From assembly GCA_914767715.1 (NCBI GenBank), contig OU612065.1:3288001-3352000 (forward strand): a stretch of DNA of 64,000 bases, in the 5' to 3' direction. The first letter of the stretch is position 1. Each line of letters begins with the position of its first letter. The notes beneath the pieces were generated by a model. It did no database searches, was not told the origin of the DNA, and worked only from the letters and a program-made list of their open reading frames with translations. This stretch comes from Membranipora membranacea (lineage: Eukaryota; Bryozoa; Gymnolaemata; Cheilostomatida; Membraniporidae). Position numbers and translations under genes: made by a program. This document shows positions 51,990-64,000 of this stretch, piece after piece.

Positions 51990-52069
51990 TGCAGTGGGAT
52001 TCGAGCCCTCAACCTTCAGCATCTGCATGCTGAAGGTGTGGTGCTCTAACCAACTGAGCCGCCTCCTAC
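51990..52069 (-). repeat. tRNA-derived SINE head
   Basis: On the minus strand GGCTCAGTTGGTTAGAGCACC is a strong A box and GGGCTCGAATCCC a strong B box. Between them is a 10-bp hairpin (ccttcagcat/atgctgaagg). The acceptor arms do not pair, so it is not a functional tRNA. A SINE body probably continues to its left. Confidence 0.7.
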
Positions 52070-52424
52070 TCGAAGTATCAAACACAGTAGGGATCGGATA
52101 TGATGTCCCTCAAATGATATTGTTAATCAAAGTTTCCTGCTTGTTAGTTTTTTTCCCGAGAAGGGTTGGAATCTCTAAAAACTGCCTCCATAGTGAAAAA
52201 AAAAAAAGATTTTCTTGGAGAGGCCCTTACCCCCTAGGATGTAGGCACCCATCCCGCCTGGCTCTACCACTTGAAAACCAATGGATACAGACCTGGATAT
52301 TCCTTATTCTGTACCTCAAGTAAAATTTGTCCAAAAAGTGGTGCGGCCAATCGGTATGCTCCCGAACAAAAAGAGGCCAAAGCAGAAAAAAAGGTTTGCC
52401 ACGCATGCAGTCTATTTAAATATC

Positions 52425-52725
52425 TCATCTCTCTAATATAATTTTCTTTTTCTCTCCTTTCTGTTTAGGCACTAAATGTAAAACATTTTGCCCAAAATGA
52501 TTTAGACTGCCAAATAAAGTATTAAAAAAAACAAAAAATAAACATTCAAGTGAACCACCCTCGAAAATTGGAGTCACTCTACCACATTTCCAACAGTGCG
52601 GGAATACATCATCACTTAAAAGCCTGTTGAAAATATCTGTCAATATGTTTAGTGTAGATGGCAAAGTTTTTTTTCAATATGGTTACAGAAATACCATCTT
52701 TCCCTGTTGTCTTTCTATTAGGAAC
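52425..52725 (-). pseudogene. Non-LTR reverse transcriptase fragment
   Basis: The minus strand reads VPNRKTTGKDGISVTILKK then, after a frameshift, LPSTLNILTDIFNRLL and GRVTPIFEGG, closely matching the equivalent segment of the LINE at 31284-31500. Only the finger region remains. The sequence around 52466-52525 resembles 275-330 and may be a shared repeat. Confidence 0.8.
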
Positions 52726-54140
52726 AGAACTGAGGTGTCTTACAATGTCATGTGTGTGGAGCAAATAAACCTTTTTCGATGGGAATAACTATTATCTTAT
52801 GATATGAATTACGTAACAAAGTTGGTTGGTTGGCAGGTGTTTCATGATGTCTTACAATAATCAGTTGGCAGCTTGGGTCTTATCGGATGCACCAGCACTT
52901 TAGCACGCAGCCTGCTCTCCACCGTTGACAAGGTTACTTTTTTTTGCGTTTTTGCTGATAAAAAAATCATTTCAAATCAAAGAGGGATAAAATTGAAATT
53001 TTCATACTATGCTGCTACTTTTTTTATAACCAATGCCAATCGGGAAGTTGACTATCATTAGCATGCTTGCAGGGAGTATCACTCCAAATCGATAAATCAG
53101 GTCTTGGCATTCACGAGGGGCAACTGGTTTGTAAAGAGGAGAAAAGGCATTAATATTATGATGCCTTTTTATGATTCCGACCAATATAAATGATGTAATA
53201 GAATGGGTATAACCTGTCTTGACAAGCTTGTAATGATAAGGTGCACCACCAGGGAGCATGTCACAAACTCCATGACTGCGCCAATCCATGAATTCATTTC
53301 GTATACAATTAAGAGTTACTTACCCTTGTACGGTTAGAAAACCAATATATTTGGGTAATTCCAATGTTTGTTTGTTATTGGTCTCTGTATTGTTCGTTAC
53401 CAAACAAGCACACCCAGACCTTGTATTTGAAGGAATATACAACAATGCTATCCCATAGAAATATAATATTTCATGACCTGAAACCTTAAACAGTTGATGA
53501 CCCGGAACATATACTGACATATATGAGATTGGCACATCGCTGGAACCTTCAACCAGAAGAAGCGATCAACCTACAAGTAGCAAGTAAGTATGCTACCACA
53601 AAGCACTGAACTCACTTCATTCATTACACAAAGTTTGTCTTGATGATGCAAGGTGTGAAAATTATATGTGCTGAGCCACTGCAATACCGACAAAGAGTAG
53701 TAGTTAGTAGAAAATTTGAACTTACTCACTAGCACTGGTAGTGAGCAATGAGGAGTTTCGATCATTGGGTTGCTAAGAGCAGGGAGTAAGTGAGTAATCT
53801 CGCCCAAGCAGCTTTTTTTTGACTGAGTGACTCTGTAATTCATCGGCCAGGCCCATGGCAAGTGAACTGTTGAGTGGCGTAGGATTTCCTATCTTTGGGC
53901 TCATGTGTTAGGAAATGCGGCAGTCCTATGCAAGTAGGTTGTGCTCATTGCTGGGGACTTGTAGGTACTAGGTAGACTGGGCCTGCCCAGGCTGGGCTTG
54001 CAGCATACTAGGCTTGGTAACTCACCTCGTAACTCACCTCGTAGAATATAGAAGACTCAAAATCACCTAACGGTGCAAACAGGGAGTGCCTCTTTTGTCA
54101 GTGTTTAGTCAGTGTAATTTCAGTGTGGCAGCAATAGCTG
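52726..54140. other. Region without recognised genes
   Basis: Mixed AT-rich DNA. At 53214-53230 'cctgtcttgacaagctt' matches the terminus of the 71-bp element at 19858. Open frames here match nothing I know. Confidence 0.4.
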
Positions 54141-54144
54141 CTTA

Positions 54145-55100
54145 TTGTTGAGTTTTATTTGACCCCAGCCTTAGATCTCTCACACTACTCGGAAGGAAGC
54201 TGTTGTAATACGTCTGACTCGAGGCATATATTGAGGTTGGTTCCCCTCTGTTAGCAGCTCGTGTAATCATAGTTGTTTGGCTTCTACTGTTAACCAGCTC
54301 ATCATATGCTGAGGCAAGGGTCTGGTGTCTGGTTTCATCTGAGAGTATTCTCATCAGTAAGGACAGCCTGTGTGATTTTCACCTATCTTTTAGCGGTTTT
54401 AGTTCAAGTTGCGCTCGCCCTTCAGTTACTCCGCTTCTACCTTTGATGTTTTTAATAAAGCGCACTGCTTGGGATTGCACATGTTCTATAGCATCACTGG
54501 TAGCATTGTCAGATGGGTCCCAAAGGGTATCACCATACTCAAGGATTGGCCAGCAGAGACTGGTATATGCAAGCAACTTGCCTAGACCATTTGTGCAACG
54601 CGTTAATATTTGCCTGGAAGCGGAACCTATCTCCGTCATTGTTCACCTCTGAGTAAAGGAGGGTATCGTCAGCATACAAACTCACTCCACACGTAGCAAC
54701 TTCTGGTAAATCGCTTATGTATATCAGGAATAACGTGGGCCCCAGCACTGAGCCCTGTGGCACTCCTGAAGTTACGGATAGATCTGGTGATAGTGTTCCT
54801 CGTACTGCAACCCTCTGGCTTCTCTGAGCAAGAAAACTCTGGATCCAGTTCACAATGTTTGGGTTTATGCCGTCAATATGCCGAATCTTTTGCATGAGTA
54901 AATTATGGGGGACCTTGTCAAATGCTTTCCGGAAGTCTAGGATAACCCCGTGCACAGTGGAACCTTTTTCTATAGCTTTGGCTAAATCGTGGTACGTGTC
55001 ACACAATTGGGTTTCGCATCCGAGCCCTTTCCTAAACCCGTGTTGTCGGTTATATAGTATACTGTCTAGTGTTTCGTTGAGGTAATGTAGAACAATAATA
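54145..55100 (-). pseudogene. Non-LTR retrotransposon ORF2, C-terminal half
   Basis: In order on the minus strand: NRQHGFRKGLGCETQL, DFRKAFDKVPHNLL, SGVPQGSVLGPTLFLIYISD, LYADDTLLYS with its catalytic Asp pair, then in other frames LLAYTSLCWPILEYGDTLWD, HVQSQAVRFIKN and the C-terminal PTSIYASSQTYYNSFLPSSV. It resembles CR1/Jockey-group elements and belongs to a different subfamily from the LINE at 26-33 kb. Frameshifts near 54540 and 54370 make it inactive, and the endonuclease is absent. Confidence 0.88.
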
Positions 55101-57195
55101 AATTTTCAAGCATTTTGCATGGTATGCATGTCAGCGATATTGGTTAAGGCATGGTTAATCAGGCAAAGTATACATTACATGCATGCTTGTAACTCCAGAT
55201 GCTACGGTGTGCAGGCACTTACATGCTTTTATTTTGCCTATGTCCAGGCAAGGACCGGCCGGGGTGGTCCTAGCTGGTATATGGGTATGCAGGCTGATTT
55301 GGCCCCTGGGTGCTTACACGCCCCCATGGAAGGCTTCATTGAAGTCAGCTCAGTCAGTGTTCATTTTGAGAGACAGAGTGCTGTTTCTTAAACCTGATGA
55401 CTGAGGGGATGAAAGATTTTGCAGTCGAACTTGCCAGAGACCCAGGCTTTGACCTGTGGGAGAGGCGTTTCGAAGAGGTTTTGTGTGAATATTTTCAGTT
55501 TTGACGGTTGAAATGAGCAAGGAGTAAGCGTTACTCCATTGTATTGGACATAAAGGCAAAATAAAGGCTGGTTCTGGAACAACAATGAGTACCTAACATT
55601 TTTTGGAAGCTTACTGCGATAAATCGGGATGCCTATTTAGCAGCCGCCGTTGCCAAGCGGAGACCTGCTGATGCCAAATAGGTATAGAACAGATCTGGAC
55701 ACAAATTTTCATCGTTGCGGATCGGTTGTAACAGAACGAAGCGAAGGGTTTATACCCATCCAATGGGTTTGAGCAACCAACGTTTGCCAAATACAGATGG
55801 GTTTTTGTTATCAGACAAGACATGTCAAGACAGCCAAATTAGTCTATAAGTAGTAAGTACTGATTGGTAAGATCAGGCATTTGCTTGAGGCCCTAGGATG
55901 ACTGCAGTTTGTGCACGGCAAGTCCAGTGGTTTAGTTCTCAAGGCCTCTGGCTGCCACCGAAGCCCTTGGCCACTGAACTTGCACAGACTGCAGTGAGTG
56001 AGTCTGTGCCTCAAAGATAGGTTCTTTGCCGACCAACAGGAAACAAAACAGCGCTGACCAGATGGATGGGTTTGTAGCAGAAGATGCAGAAGAAATCAAT
56101 AATTATGTTGTTTATATATCATTGGGAAGCTCTCAACACCACGATCCCAAAAATCTTATTTTTAGTTCCGTCACGTCATATGAGATGATGTCACCACCAT
56201 CAAAAGTCGCAAAGATGCAATTTTGTTTTCACAATAATTTTTTGACTGTTGGTGATAGAATCATAATTTTTTCAGCATTCACACCTCCTTTTGTTTTAGA
56301 ATACAATATTATTTTTATTCTAGGGTTTATTCTCATTGATTTTGCAAAATTTGGTCACTGTAACTAGATTTGAGTAAAAATGGGTATGCCCCAATCACTA
56401 ATCAGCTGTGAAACTATCCCTTCGGTGGTAATAAATATTGGTCACCACGCTATGAAAAGGTGTAACCGACGAAGATTATGCCTCTGATAAACCACCTTGG
56501 ATATCATGTCGGAAGAAAAGTAACTCCTTAGAACATATTTCTTTTAGAGAAAAAGTATAGTAGTCTTTTTTGTAATTTCTGTTCCGACGTGACAGTCATG
56601 GAAGATATCCCAATGCCTAGGCATGATCAAGCACATCTTGTGATAGCTGCTTGACAATATTTAAGTTGTTTCCCAAAGACATTTAGGGTACCAAACGTTT
56701 TCTCAAAAAAAAAACATTTTTTTCGCGTAATTTCGCCATTTTTGGACACATCACAAAAAGGTCAAAGAATTATTACATTAGGTCATGTGAGATGACATCG
56801 TAAAAAAGGGGTTTTCTGCGATCCTGACATCGTAAGCTTTCCGATGATATATAAAACAATATGGTTACCCAAAAAATTTATAGTCGTTACTATACCCTGA
56901 TAAATCTGACAGGAGCCTATTCCTTCTCACAGAAGTGCAACCCAGACAGACCAGATTTTATGATGTTAGACTGTCATACTTTAACCCTTTAAAAAAAACA
57001 TTAGCCAATTTTGAACGGAAGAAAAGTTTGACAAATACTTCAATGCAGTCATTTTAGTTATTCATTGAAGCTAAAGTGAAAACTTATGTAAACTAAAGGA
57101 AAAATTTTACAGCATTGCCCTCATGCTGTAAAAAAAAAAATTTCTTATGCCATAGATAATCAATTCTATCAGGGAGGGTAAAATTGAAATCTGAA
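55101..57195. other. Region upstream of P4HA
   Basis: Contains an imperfect inverted repeat at 55902-55994 (ctgcagtttgtgcacggcaag against its complement) that may be a small MITE. No recognised exon. The P4HA promoter should lie at the right end. Confidence 0.4.
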
Positions 57196-60100
57196 ATGAT
57201 AGAACAAGTTGGCTGGCTGCTGCTGTCCTTGCTGGGGAGTATTACAACCAGTGTTGGTGGAGCACATACTTTCACATCTTTAGTCCATTTGGTGGAGTCA
57301 ATTGAGGCAGTCAAAGATGTTGCCCCATACATGGAGAGATATATTAAGGCAGAAAGGGAACGGCTAGAGAGTATTGAGAGGTATGTCAGTTAAGTTCCAT
57401 GCAGTCCTATTCACCTGTATATATGAGCAGAAATAAGGCTATAGCATGTACACACACTAAAGAAAATATTTTATGAAATCTATAAGCTCAGCTTGATGAA
57501 ATACGATTCAGTTCTGTTTTGTCTTCCGCTCAGTAAAATTTTCATAAAAATTAGAATAATTCAGTAAAGTAGTGAGGTGATGAGGCTTGATGACCCCAGT
57601 AAGTGATGCTATTCACTGCTCATAGTCCAGAAGTGTTGCACTTTAATAAGACTGAGTAAGTTTATTGCATGCGGTATTTAAAGTGATAGTGTAGTTTTGC
57701 AATGCGTCTCACCCATTGGTATTACAGAGGATATCGCCTGATAACTCAAATCAGGCTTCAATCTGTCAGAGTCTGCCATCAAACATGAGGTTGTGTGCTC
57801 AATTTGGCTAAAAAGGCAACTGAAAAGGCCTGAAGGGAGGCTCTGATGGTTGCGCCCTCTCTTCTCTACCCATCTCCCAAAGAAGTTAAAGCAAATAGGA
57901 AAGAGAGGATAATTCCAAATGTAGGGATAAATCCTTAAAAAAAGGCTAAAAATACCCCAAAAAGACATACTTTGCAGTTGCCTTTTCAGATTAATTGAGC
58001 ACACGACTTCATGTTTGTTTGCAGATTCTGACAGATTGAGGCCTTTGCCATGGAATGTCGCCTGATTTAAGCTGTCCCGATCCTCTTATCAATATATTCT
58101 AGCTGTCGACGCTACAATTCTTGTACTTATTGGGTTCTGCCTACAATCTGGATTCCTTGTATTACTACCTTGAACTTCAGTGGCCTTTGTGAATTTCAAT
58201 GTATACTGTGTACCCTTATCACTTGCTGAACTAATCATTATTGGGATTTTGTACAGATTAATGGAGGATATCACGGAACATCACAACAATATATCACAAG
58301 GCAATGCGGAACGGCATCTATCGAATCCAGTCAACGCATATATAGTTACTAAGTCAACCTATAAGCTGATGAACGACTCCATGACCTTACTTGATAATAC
58401 TGCGAAAGAAAATCTAGCTGGTGAGCTTTTACTTCCTTTGAGCCAAATATGCCATTGAACAGACTTACAAACCTGATGATTATTTACTAATTGCGAATTG
58501 TATTGTCATCGTTTTTTATCGGTTGCCCATTAATTTCAATTTCTGCCTGTTAGTTGACAATCTGGAATTTGTCAAGGATTTTGTCATTAAAACTGTGATT
58601 AATCAGCTTTAAATAGTACCCAATTGGAGAGAGGGCAACTAAAAGAAAAGGCTAGTATTGAAAAACTATCTATTTCCTTACCAGCTTAGAGGGGTGCATT
58701 CAAATAAATCATGATACAGATAAAGCAAGTTATACCTATATGTGCATAGGGCCTTAAGATTATTATACTACTAATTCATGGGACTGAATTTTATGAACAG
58801 ACATATTTTGTCCATCCTACAGAGACGTTATGGTATTCAAAATAAATCATTAGAAAATCAATGGTTGAAAGATTGTCCAATTTCCGCGAATGGCAAACAA
58901 GCTATTTAGCAAAAAACAGGCAAGAACACTTTGGCCTTCAATGACATATGAATAAAATTGTAGACTATCTGAAATCATCAAGTAAGACTAGAGCTAAACT
59001 TCCTTCCAAAGATGATTTCGATGGGGCTATTCTAGCTTTACTTCGATTACAAGATACTTATGAACTTACCACCTCACAGCTAAGTGATAGTGATCTTGGA
59101 CTTCTAAATCATGGAGATGAAGCCCCGCCTCTTAACGGTATGTCATGGCTTCTATGAGCAGTTCAGATTTTAGTATACTGAGTACAGACCTGCTGATGAT
59201 AATCCAATAAATTTAATCAAAACTATCTAACTTTTCATTTTTTAATACTGGACAGACAGACACCGGCAGTCCTCTCCCTAAAACTCTGCCTCTGAGACCA
59301 GGCATAGCTCTTTTATTTATTTATTACATTTCTATTGTTTTATTAGTTTGATCGGTTGCGAAATAGTAATTGAGCTGTTAAGTTCTGAGTTTACTGTTAC
59401 TTCTGATGTTGTAAGATCTAAGTCATACTGGACCATTATATATATACCTACTAACATTAATCTGAATTTTGCAGGTGATGATTGCTACAATATTGGACGG
59501 ACAGTGCATTTTATGAATGACTTTTATCATGCTGTTATGTGGTTTCAAAAGGCACTTGAGAAATATGAAAAGCTGGCGGGCGCCGGACACAACATGGCTG
59601 CTAAAATCTCCTCCACATTGGACTTTCTTAGCTTCGCACTTTATAAGGTAAGTTTGCTTCTCATCTCAAGGATTAAGTGTCTTCAACTTTAACTTAATGA
59701 CAGCCCGATTGCTCGCTGCCCAGCACTACCAGGTAAAGGTCCAGCGTGTATGTAGCACAGATATGAAACTCCTTTGGCTGTGTACTGGAGTTCTCTTAGC
59801 ACATTGACCTGATTTACTCTTTTTTCCTACCAACAGCAAGACAACATAGAGTTAGCCATAGCTATGACTGAGAGGTGGGTGCAGTTGGTACCTGGGGCGA
59901 AGCCAGGCACAGCTAATCTTGTACAATACTACAGGATCCTGACAGAGAGGAATACAACTTATAACGCATCAAACCTGCCCTCTTTAAAAAACACACAGCA
60001 AAAGCCCACGGAAGAGTATATTACTTATGAGAAGCTGTGTCAGGGCAAAGAAACACATGAGGTGAGGAAGACTGTAGAACATTCACCCCAGGATTCCTTC

Positions 60101-63100
60101 ACTCTACATGAACCGCAGAACAGTTAAATCTGATTGAAGACGGCTTTATCGAAGACGGCTTTATCGAAGACGGCTTTATCGAAGACGGCTTTATCGAAGA
60201 CGGCTTTGATTGAAGACGGCTTGTAATCGTACCAATTACTCAAAAGGCAAAATCAGGCTTGCATGTATATTCCATGATTATTGGCATTCCAAACATTTAG
60301 ATATTTTTATCCATTTCTCCATGTTTCTTATCGGTGAACTCAAGTCTTGTTCAGTTTTAGTTTAGTTCATTGGTGTTATCATGGTCAGGCGTAACAACAA
60401 ATAAGTATTCTGCTGTAAGATTGAGCCTGAAGGAGATTTCATGAATACTGGATGGAGCGTGTAAGCTTGTGAACCTCCCTATTTTGTAGCTACGGACTAA
60501 GAACTTGGGATGCCACAATGAGCCGATCCTATTCAGCTACTGCCCTGCTAAAGTTGAAGTACTGAATGATGTACCTCGGCTTGTGTACTATCACCATATC
60601 ATGTCCGATAAAGAAGTGGAAAAAGTAAAAGATCTCGCCAGACCGAAGGTATGTATTATCAGAACAAAATTCTTCTGTGGTAACTCTGATAGCCCTTCTC
60701 ATATTACGTCTATGATCTCAAAACGATGTTAATTTTACAGCTTGAAAGGTCCGGTGTTCTTGCAACAAATGCAGAAACACCACGCGGTGGTATTCAAACC
60801 TCCGTAAGAGTAAGCAAGAGGTAAAGTATCACGATGACACGATGATGCTACAACCACCCTAACAAGTGCACACTGTTTGGATTGAACACTTTACGAAATG
60901 GAGGTTATCTCTCCTTATATTTCAATTGCTTCTTGGCAAACATGCTCTTCTCATAAACAACTTCAGTGCAATGCCTAACAAGTCAGTTGCGCATTGACCT
61001 CTAACTGTAGCTTCTATCCTTAGGGCGTCTCATAAGGAACTCTGTGGTTCATGCTGTCGAGGAATACTCGTAGCAGCTGGTTGAAAAAAAATTGATTGTA
61101 ATAATTCATTCATATCTCAAACCAACCAAATAGTCAGATATAAAGACAAATATAAAGTTTCATGTCAGATCTTAGAGATTGATGATTGGGTGCCCACTCT
61201 GTCGCTCAGTTTAGGATCAATGGATTCATAGGTTGCGGAACTCAGGTCTTGTAGATCCTACCAGGAACGCGACAAATATAATCGACTTAGCCCTGTGAGG
61301 TGTGAGCTACGTAATCTTCTGGTGTGGCTTTTTCCTATAAACAAGCTCAGCAGTGATGTGAATATTGAACAGCGATACGAATTCTATGTACATCACAGAG
61401 TAAGGATATATCCTTACTCTGTGTACATATTCTATGCCAATCATAATATGGATATTGTTGTGGTGGTATCTCTGCTTATCAAGCTGCATGATACTGTGAG
61501 TATTTTGTGTGGAATTTTTACAGTGCCTGGTTATGGGATCATGAGGATGAAACGGTAGCTACTCTCAGCAAGCGATTCTCTCGAATCATCGGACTTACCA
61601 CAGAGCATGCTGAGGCCTTGCAGGTATGCGTTGTTGATATTCAAAGTAATACCCAGCTGCATAGAAACTAAAATAAATACTGAAGCCCCAATATTGAGTT
61701 TAAGGTACACAAGTTGCAGAAACTTTAACTACCACAAATCGAGTTCCAACAGGAACTATGTCTCGCAAGGCTTTCCAAAACCATGAGCCTTGCCTGCTCA
61801 ACTTTGAATATTGCAGCATTGGCCGGAAGTAAGAATGTATACAAGGGACTGACTTAAGTGTATATTATACCCATACACTTAACATTATCATCATTTAGTC
61901 CTAAAGCACTCTGAAATTTCTGCACAAACAATAAATAAAGCTAATGCACCTTCATGTTCATTGTTACGTAATGGTTGTCCACCACGTAGACACATCACTT
62001 ATGTCATAGTGTGTAACTACCATAGTGTACAACTTCCTATTATTTTCCTGCAGGTTCTTAATTACGGAATTGGAGGTTACTATGAGCCTCATTGTGACTT
62101 TAGTACTGTAAGTATCTGACATGCTTGTGGTCAAGATTTTTTGAGATATTGTGTGCATGTGCAATAGGCCTATGTGTGCTGCTGAAGAAAACAATGACCA
62201 TACCCTGTACAAAACACGTCATTACTAGTATTCTGAGCCAATACAGGAAATTATCTTTAAAAAAAACAGATTCTTTATGAGAGGAAAATATCGACCTTAT
62301 GGGATTCAGGCCAACAATGGGGCCTTATCTGTATTATTGGTTGTGTTGGATATTGCTACTGTGGTGTTATCTACTATGTATCACTATCACCGCGCCTTTC
62401 TTATTTCTTGTGTTTTGGTTTTGTTTTTATTGGCTGATGGGCTTTGGCTTGTTGTTGTGTGGAGTGGTCAACTCATGTTTGGTTTTAAAAAAACACACCT
62501 AACATGAGTAGATAACTTCAAATTGTTGGACTGAATCCCAGTATAACTAAAGCACCACTTCAAATTAAAACCTATCGAATGTTTATTTGTACGCTTTACC
62601 CCACTACTAACGCTAACGCTGTAAACATAGACATATTTATTTTTATTCATATGTGTATGGTTGGTTGTAAAACCACACTGTGCCTTATTTTGAACTTGTA
62701 AACATTGAGCCCTCCATCTTTTGCGTTACTTTTCCAGGCGAACAATCCCAATGCATTCCTGCCAGGAGCTGGTAACAGATTAGCTACATTTATACTTTAT
62801 GTAAGTAGTAATCACTTTCACATGCAACTCATTACTATCTCTACTACTGAATGTGTTACAGTATCAAACTAAACAATGTTTCTGGGATTTTCTGCTTTTC
62901 AATGTCTCCATATTTCTTGCTTTAGCTAACTGATGTAGAAAAGGGCGGAGCTACTGTGTTTCCTCGTATAGGTGCTGCAGTATGGCCGGAAAAGGTGGGT
63001 CCAATCTAACATTTATGTATAACCATGGTGATGGTGGGATAACCTGCAAGCAGAGCCTACTGGCTGCACTAAAACAAAGTGAAATTTTGAGGGTTTTCTG

Positions 63101-63696
63101 TAAGGTTGTCTGTGTAAGCTTTTGAGGGTGCTCCCTGTTGAGAACTAATTATCCTATATTGAGAGTTTTGAATTAAATGACCCCTCTCAGCTTGTTTCAG
63201 ATATAGGTCACCACAATTGGATTGTATACTAAATAGCTATTGTAAAGCATACTTCTGTTTGAAGGGTGGTGCAGCATTTTGGTACAATATTCGATCAGAT
63301 GGAATTCCAGATGATAGAACCCTCCACGGAGCTTGTCCTGTTCTGGTTGGATATAAGTGGGGTAAGTTTGTGTAAATACTCTTCTCTATTATGTAGGTGG
63401 GGGTAAGTCTTCATGATTAACTGTAAGGCAGTATAATTGCTCTATCCATCTCAGTGGTTACAAAACCTCCAGTCTACCTTTCTATTCTAGTCTGGATAAA
63501 ATAATTAAGTTGTTATAAACATAATACTTTGTACTAAACAGGATCTTGAGAAATATTTCAAACTATAATTCATCTTGTACTCAATATGTATGGGATTTAT
63601 AAGGGTTCTTCATTTTCAGTTTGTAATAAATGGTTCCATGAGTCTGGCAATGAGTTTACAAGACCGTGTCCGCTTACAAGTAATCCTGGACAATAA
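57196..63696 (+). CDS. P4HA: Prolyl 4-hydroxylase subunit alpha
   Basis: This ER enzyme hydroxylates proline in collagen-type repeats, using Fe(II), 2-oxoglutarate and ascorbate, in complex with protein disulfide isomerase. Exons 57196-57380, 58257-58420, 58964-59137, 59475-59647, 59837-60061, 60490-60648, 60741-60820, 61524-61623, 62054-62107, 62738-62800, 62926-62994, 63265-63361 and 63620-63696 total 1620 nt, giving 539 residues; animal P4HA is about 534. A signal peptide (WLLLSLLGSITTSVGGA) precedes the N-terminal dimerisation region, the peptide-substrate TPR domain (ALLRLQDTYELTTSQL, GDDCYNIGRTVHFMNDFYHA) and the catalytic domain. Iron ligands are His433 and Asp435 (YYEPHCDFST) and His503; Lys513 (LVGYKW) binds 2-oxoglutarate. 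The C-terminus (KWFHESGNEFTRPC) matches the family. AATAAA at 63879-63884 is a likely poly(A) signal. Confidence 0.96.
57751..58043. repeat. MITE-like inverted repeat in P4HA intron 1
   Basis: Arms of ~65 bp: 'aatctgtcagagtctgccatc ... ggcaactg' on the left pairs with 'cagttgcc ... gattctgacagatt' on the right at roughly 80-90% by eye. They flank ~150 bp of non-coding DNA. Confidence 0.65.
60131..60225. repeat. 15-bp minisatellite in P4HA intron
   Basis: GAAGACGGCTTTATC is repeated four times from 60136, followed by two partly changed copies. It lies just after the donor site at 60062, in the intron 60062-60489. Confidence 0.9.
61388..61428. mobile_element. 30-bp palindromic element in P4HA intron
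   Basis: A perfect palindrome centred on AAGGATATATCCTT (61394-61423) matches the one at 3859. It is flanked by TACAT (61389-61393 and 61424-61428), a possible short target duplication. Confidence 0.5.
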
Positions 63697-64000
63697 ACTA
63701 TTACTCTCCTGCTCTAATGAGAACAGATCTACAAAGAGAAGTACGGACATATGTACAGCAGACACATCTATGGGCTGATTTACATCTGCATGCTGTCAAC
63801 CATTGTCGACGAGTTAATATTTTTTTTTTTTTCTATTACTCGCTATCTTATGGATTCGTGCCAAAGACATATTTGATCAATAAATTACCCGTAAGAAACT
63901 GTGTCAAGTTGTTAGTGAACAGTACAGTGAGTGGTTTTGGCCTCAAATCTTGGGATTACGAAAGGCTGGGGTTATAAAATGATACTGTAGATTGTAGGTA

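Noticed and set aside
51990-52069. Possible functional tRNA gene (good A and B boxes)
   Set aside because: The acceptor and T arms do not pair properly and the anticodon arm is replaced by a 10-bp hairpin, so it is a SINE head.
53002-53289. 95-codon minus-strand frame
   Set aside because: No recognised motif or splice partner; composition is like the surrounding non-coding DNA.

Overview
This is a metazoan genome window: AT-rich, with spliced GT-AG genes, many short introns and heavy transposon content. A metazoan prolyl 4-hydroxylase alpha subunit and mGluR-type ligand-binding domains place it in animals. The short introns and the lack of seven-transmembrane segments behind the ligand-binding domains would suit a sponge, but that is a weak inference.

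Layout. 446-6950 (+) is the 3' two thirds of CACTIN, a conserved splicing/NF-kB-related factor, in 13 visible exons. 8363-14639 (+) and 15547-23910 (+) are two tandem paralogues. Each has a signal peptide, two successive Venus-flytrap (mGluR/ANF-receptor type) domains, one transmembrane helix and a tyrosine-containing tail, with neither a 7TM region nor a kinase. Both models join in frame across eight exons, giving about 1179 and 1264 residues. They are the most interesting genes here.

26.1-43.3 kb is a transposon nest. A degenerate non-LTR retrotransposon (plus strand) has an ORF1 split by about 2 kb of (AGAGC)n. Its ORF2 is interrupted by a 750-bp putative solo LTR (5-bp target duplication) and by a 9.76-kb terminal-inverted-repeat element. 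The TIR element itself contains a second, inverted copy of the same family. 43.5-44.8 kb holds a ~425-bp tandem repeat.

45.3-48.0 kb (-) is a partial gene resembling CARF/ALS2CR8 proteins, whose last two exons do not join in frame. 48.3-55.1 kb is mostly transposon debris: a Ty3/gypsy RNase H fragment, a tRNA-derived SINE and two non-LTR reverse-transcriptase fragments, all on the minus strand. 57196-63696 (+) is a complete prolyl 4-hydroxylase alpha-subunit gene in 13 exons (539 residues).

The genes do not form one pathway. The two receptor-like genes are a local duplication pair, and CACTIN and P4HA are independent housekeeping genes. All exon boundaries were read by eye from splice consensus, reading frame and remembered family sequences; no search or alignment program was run.
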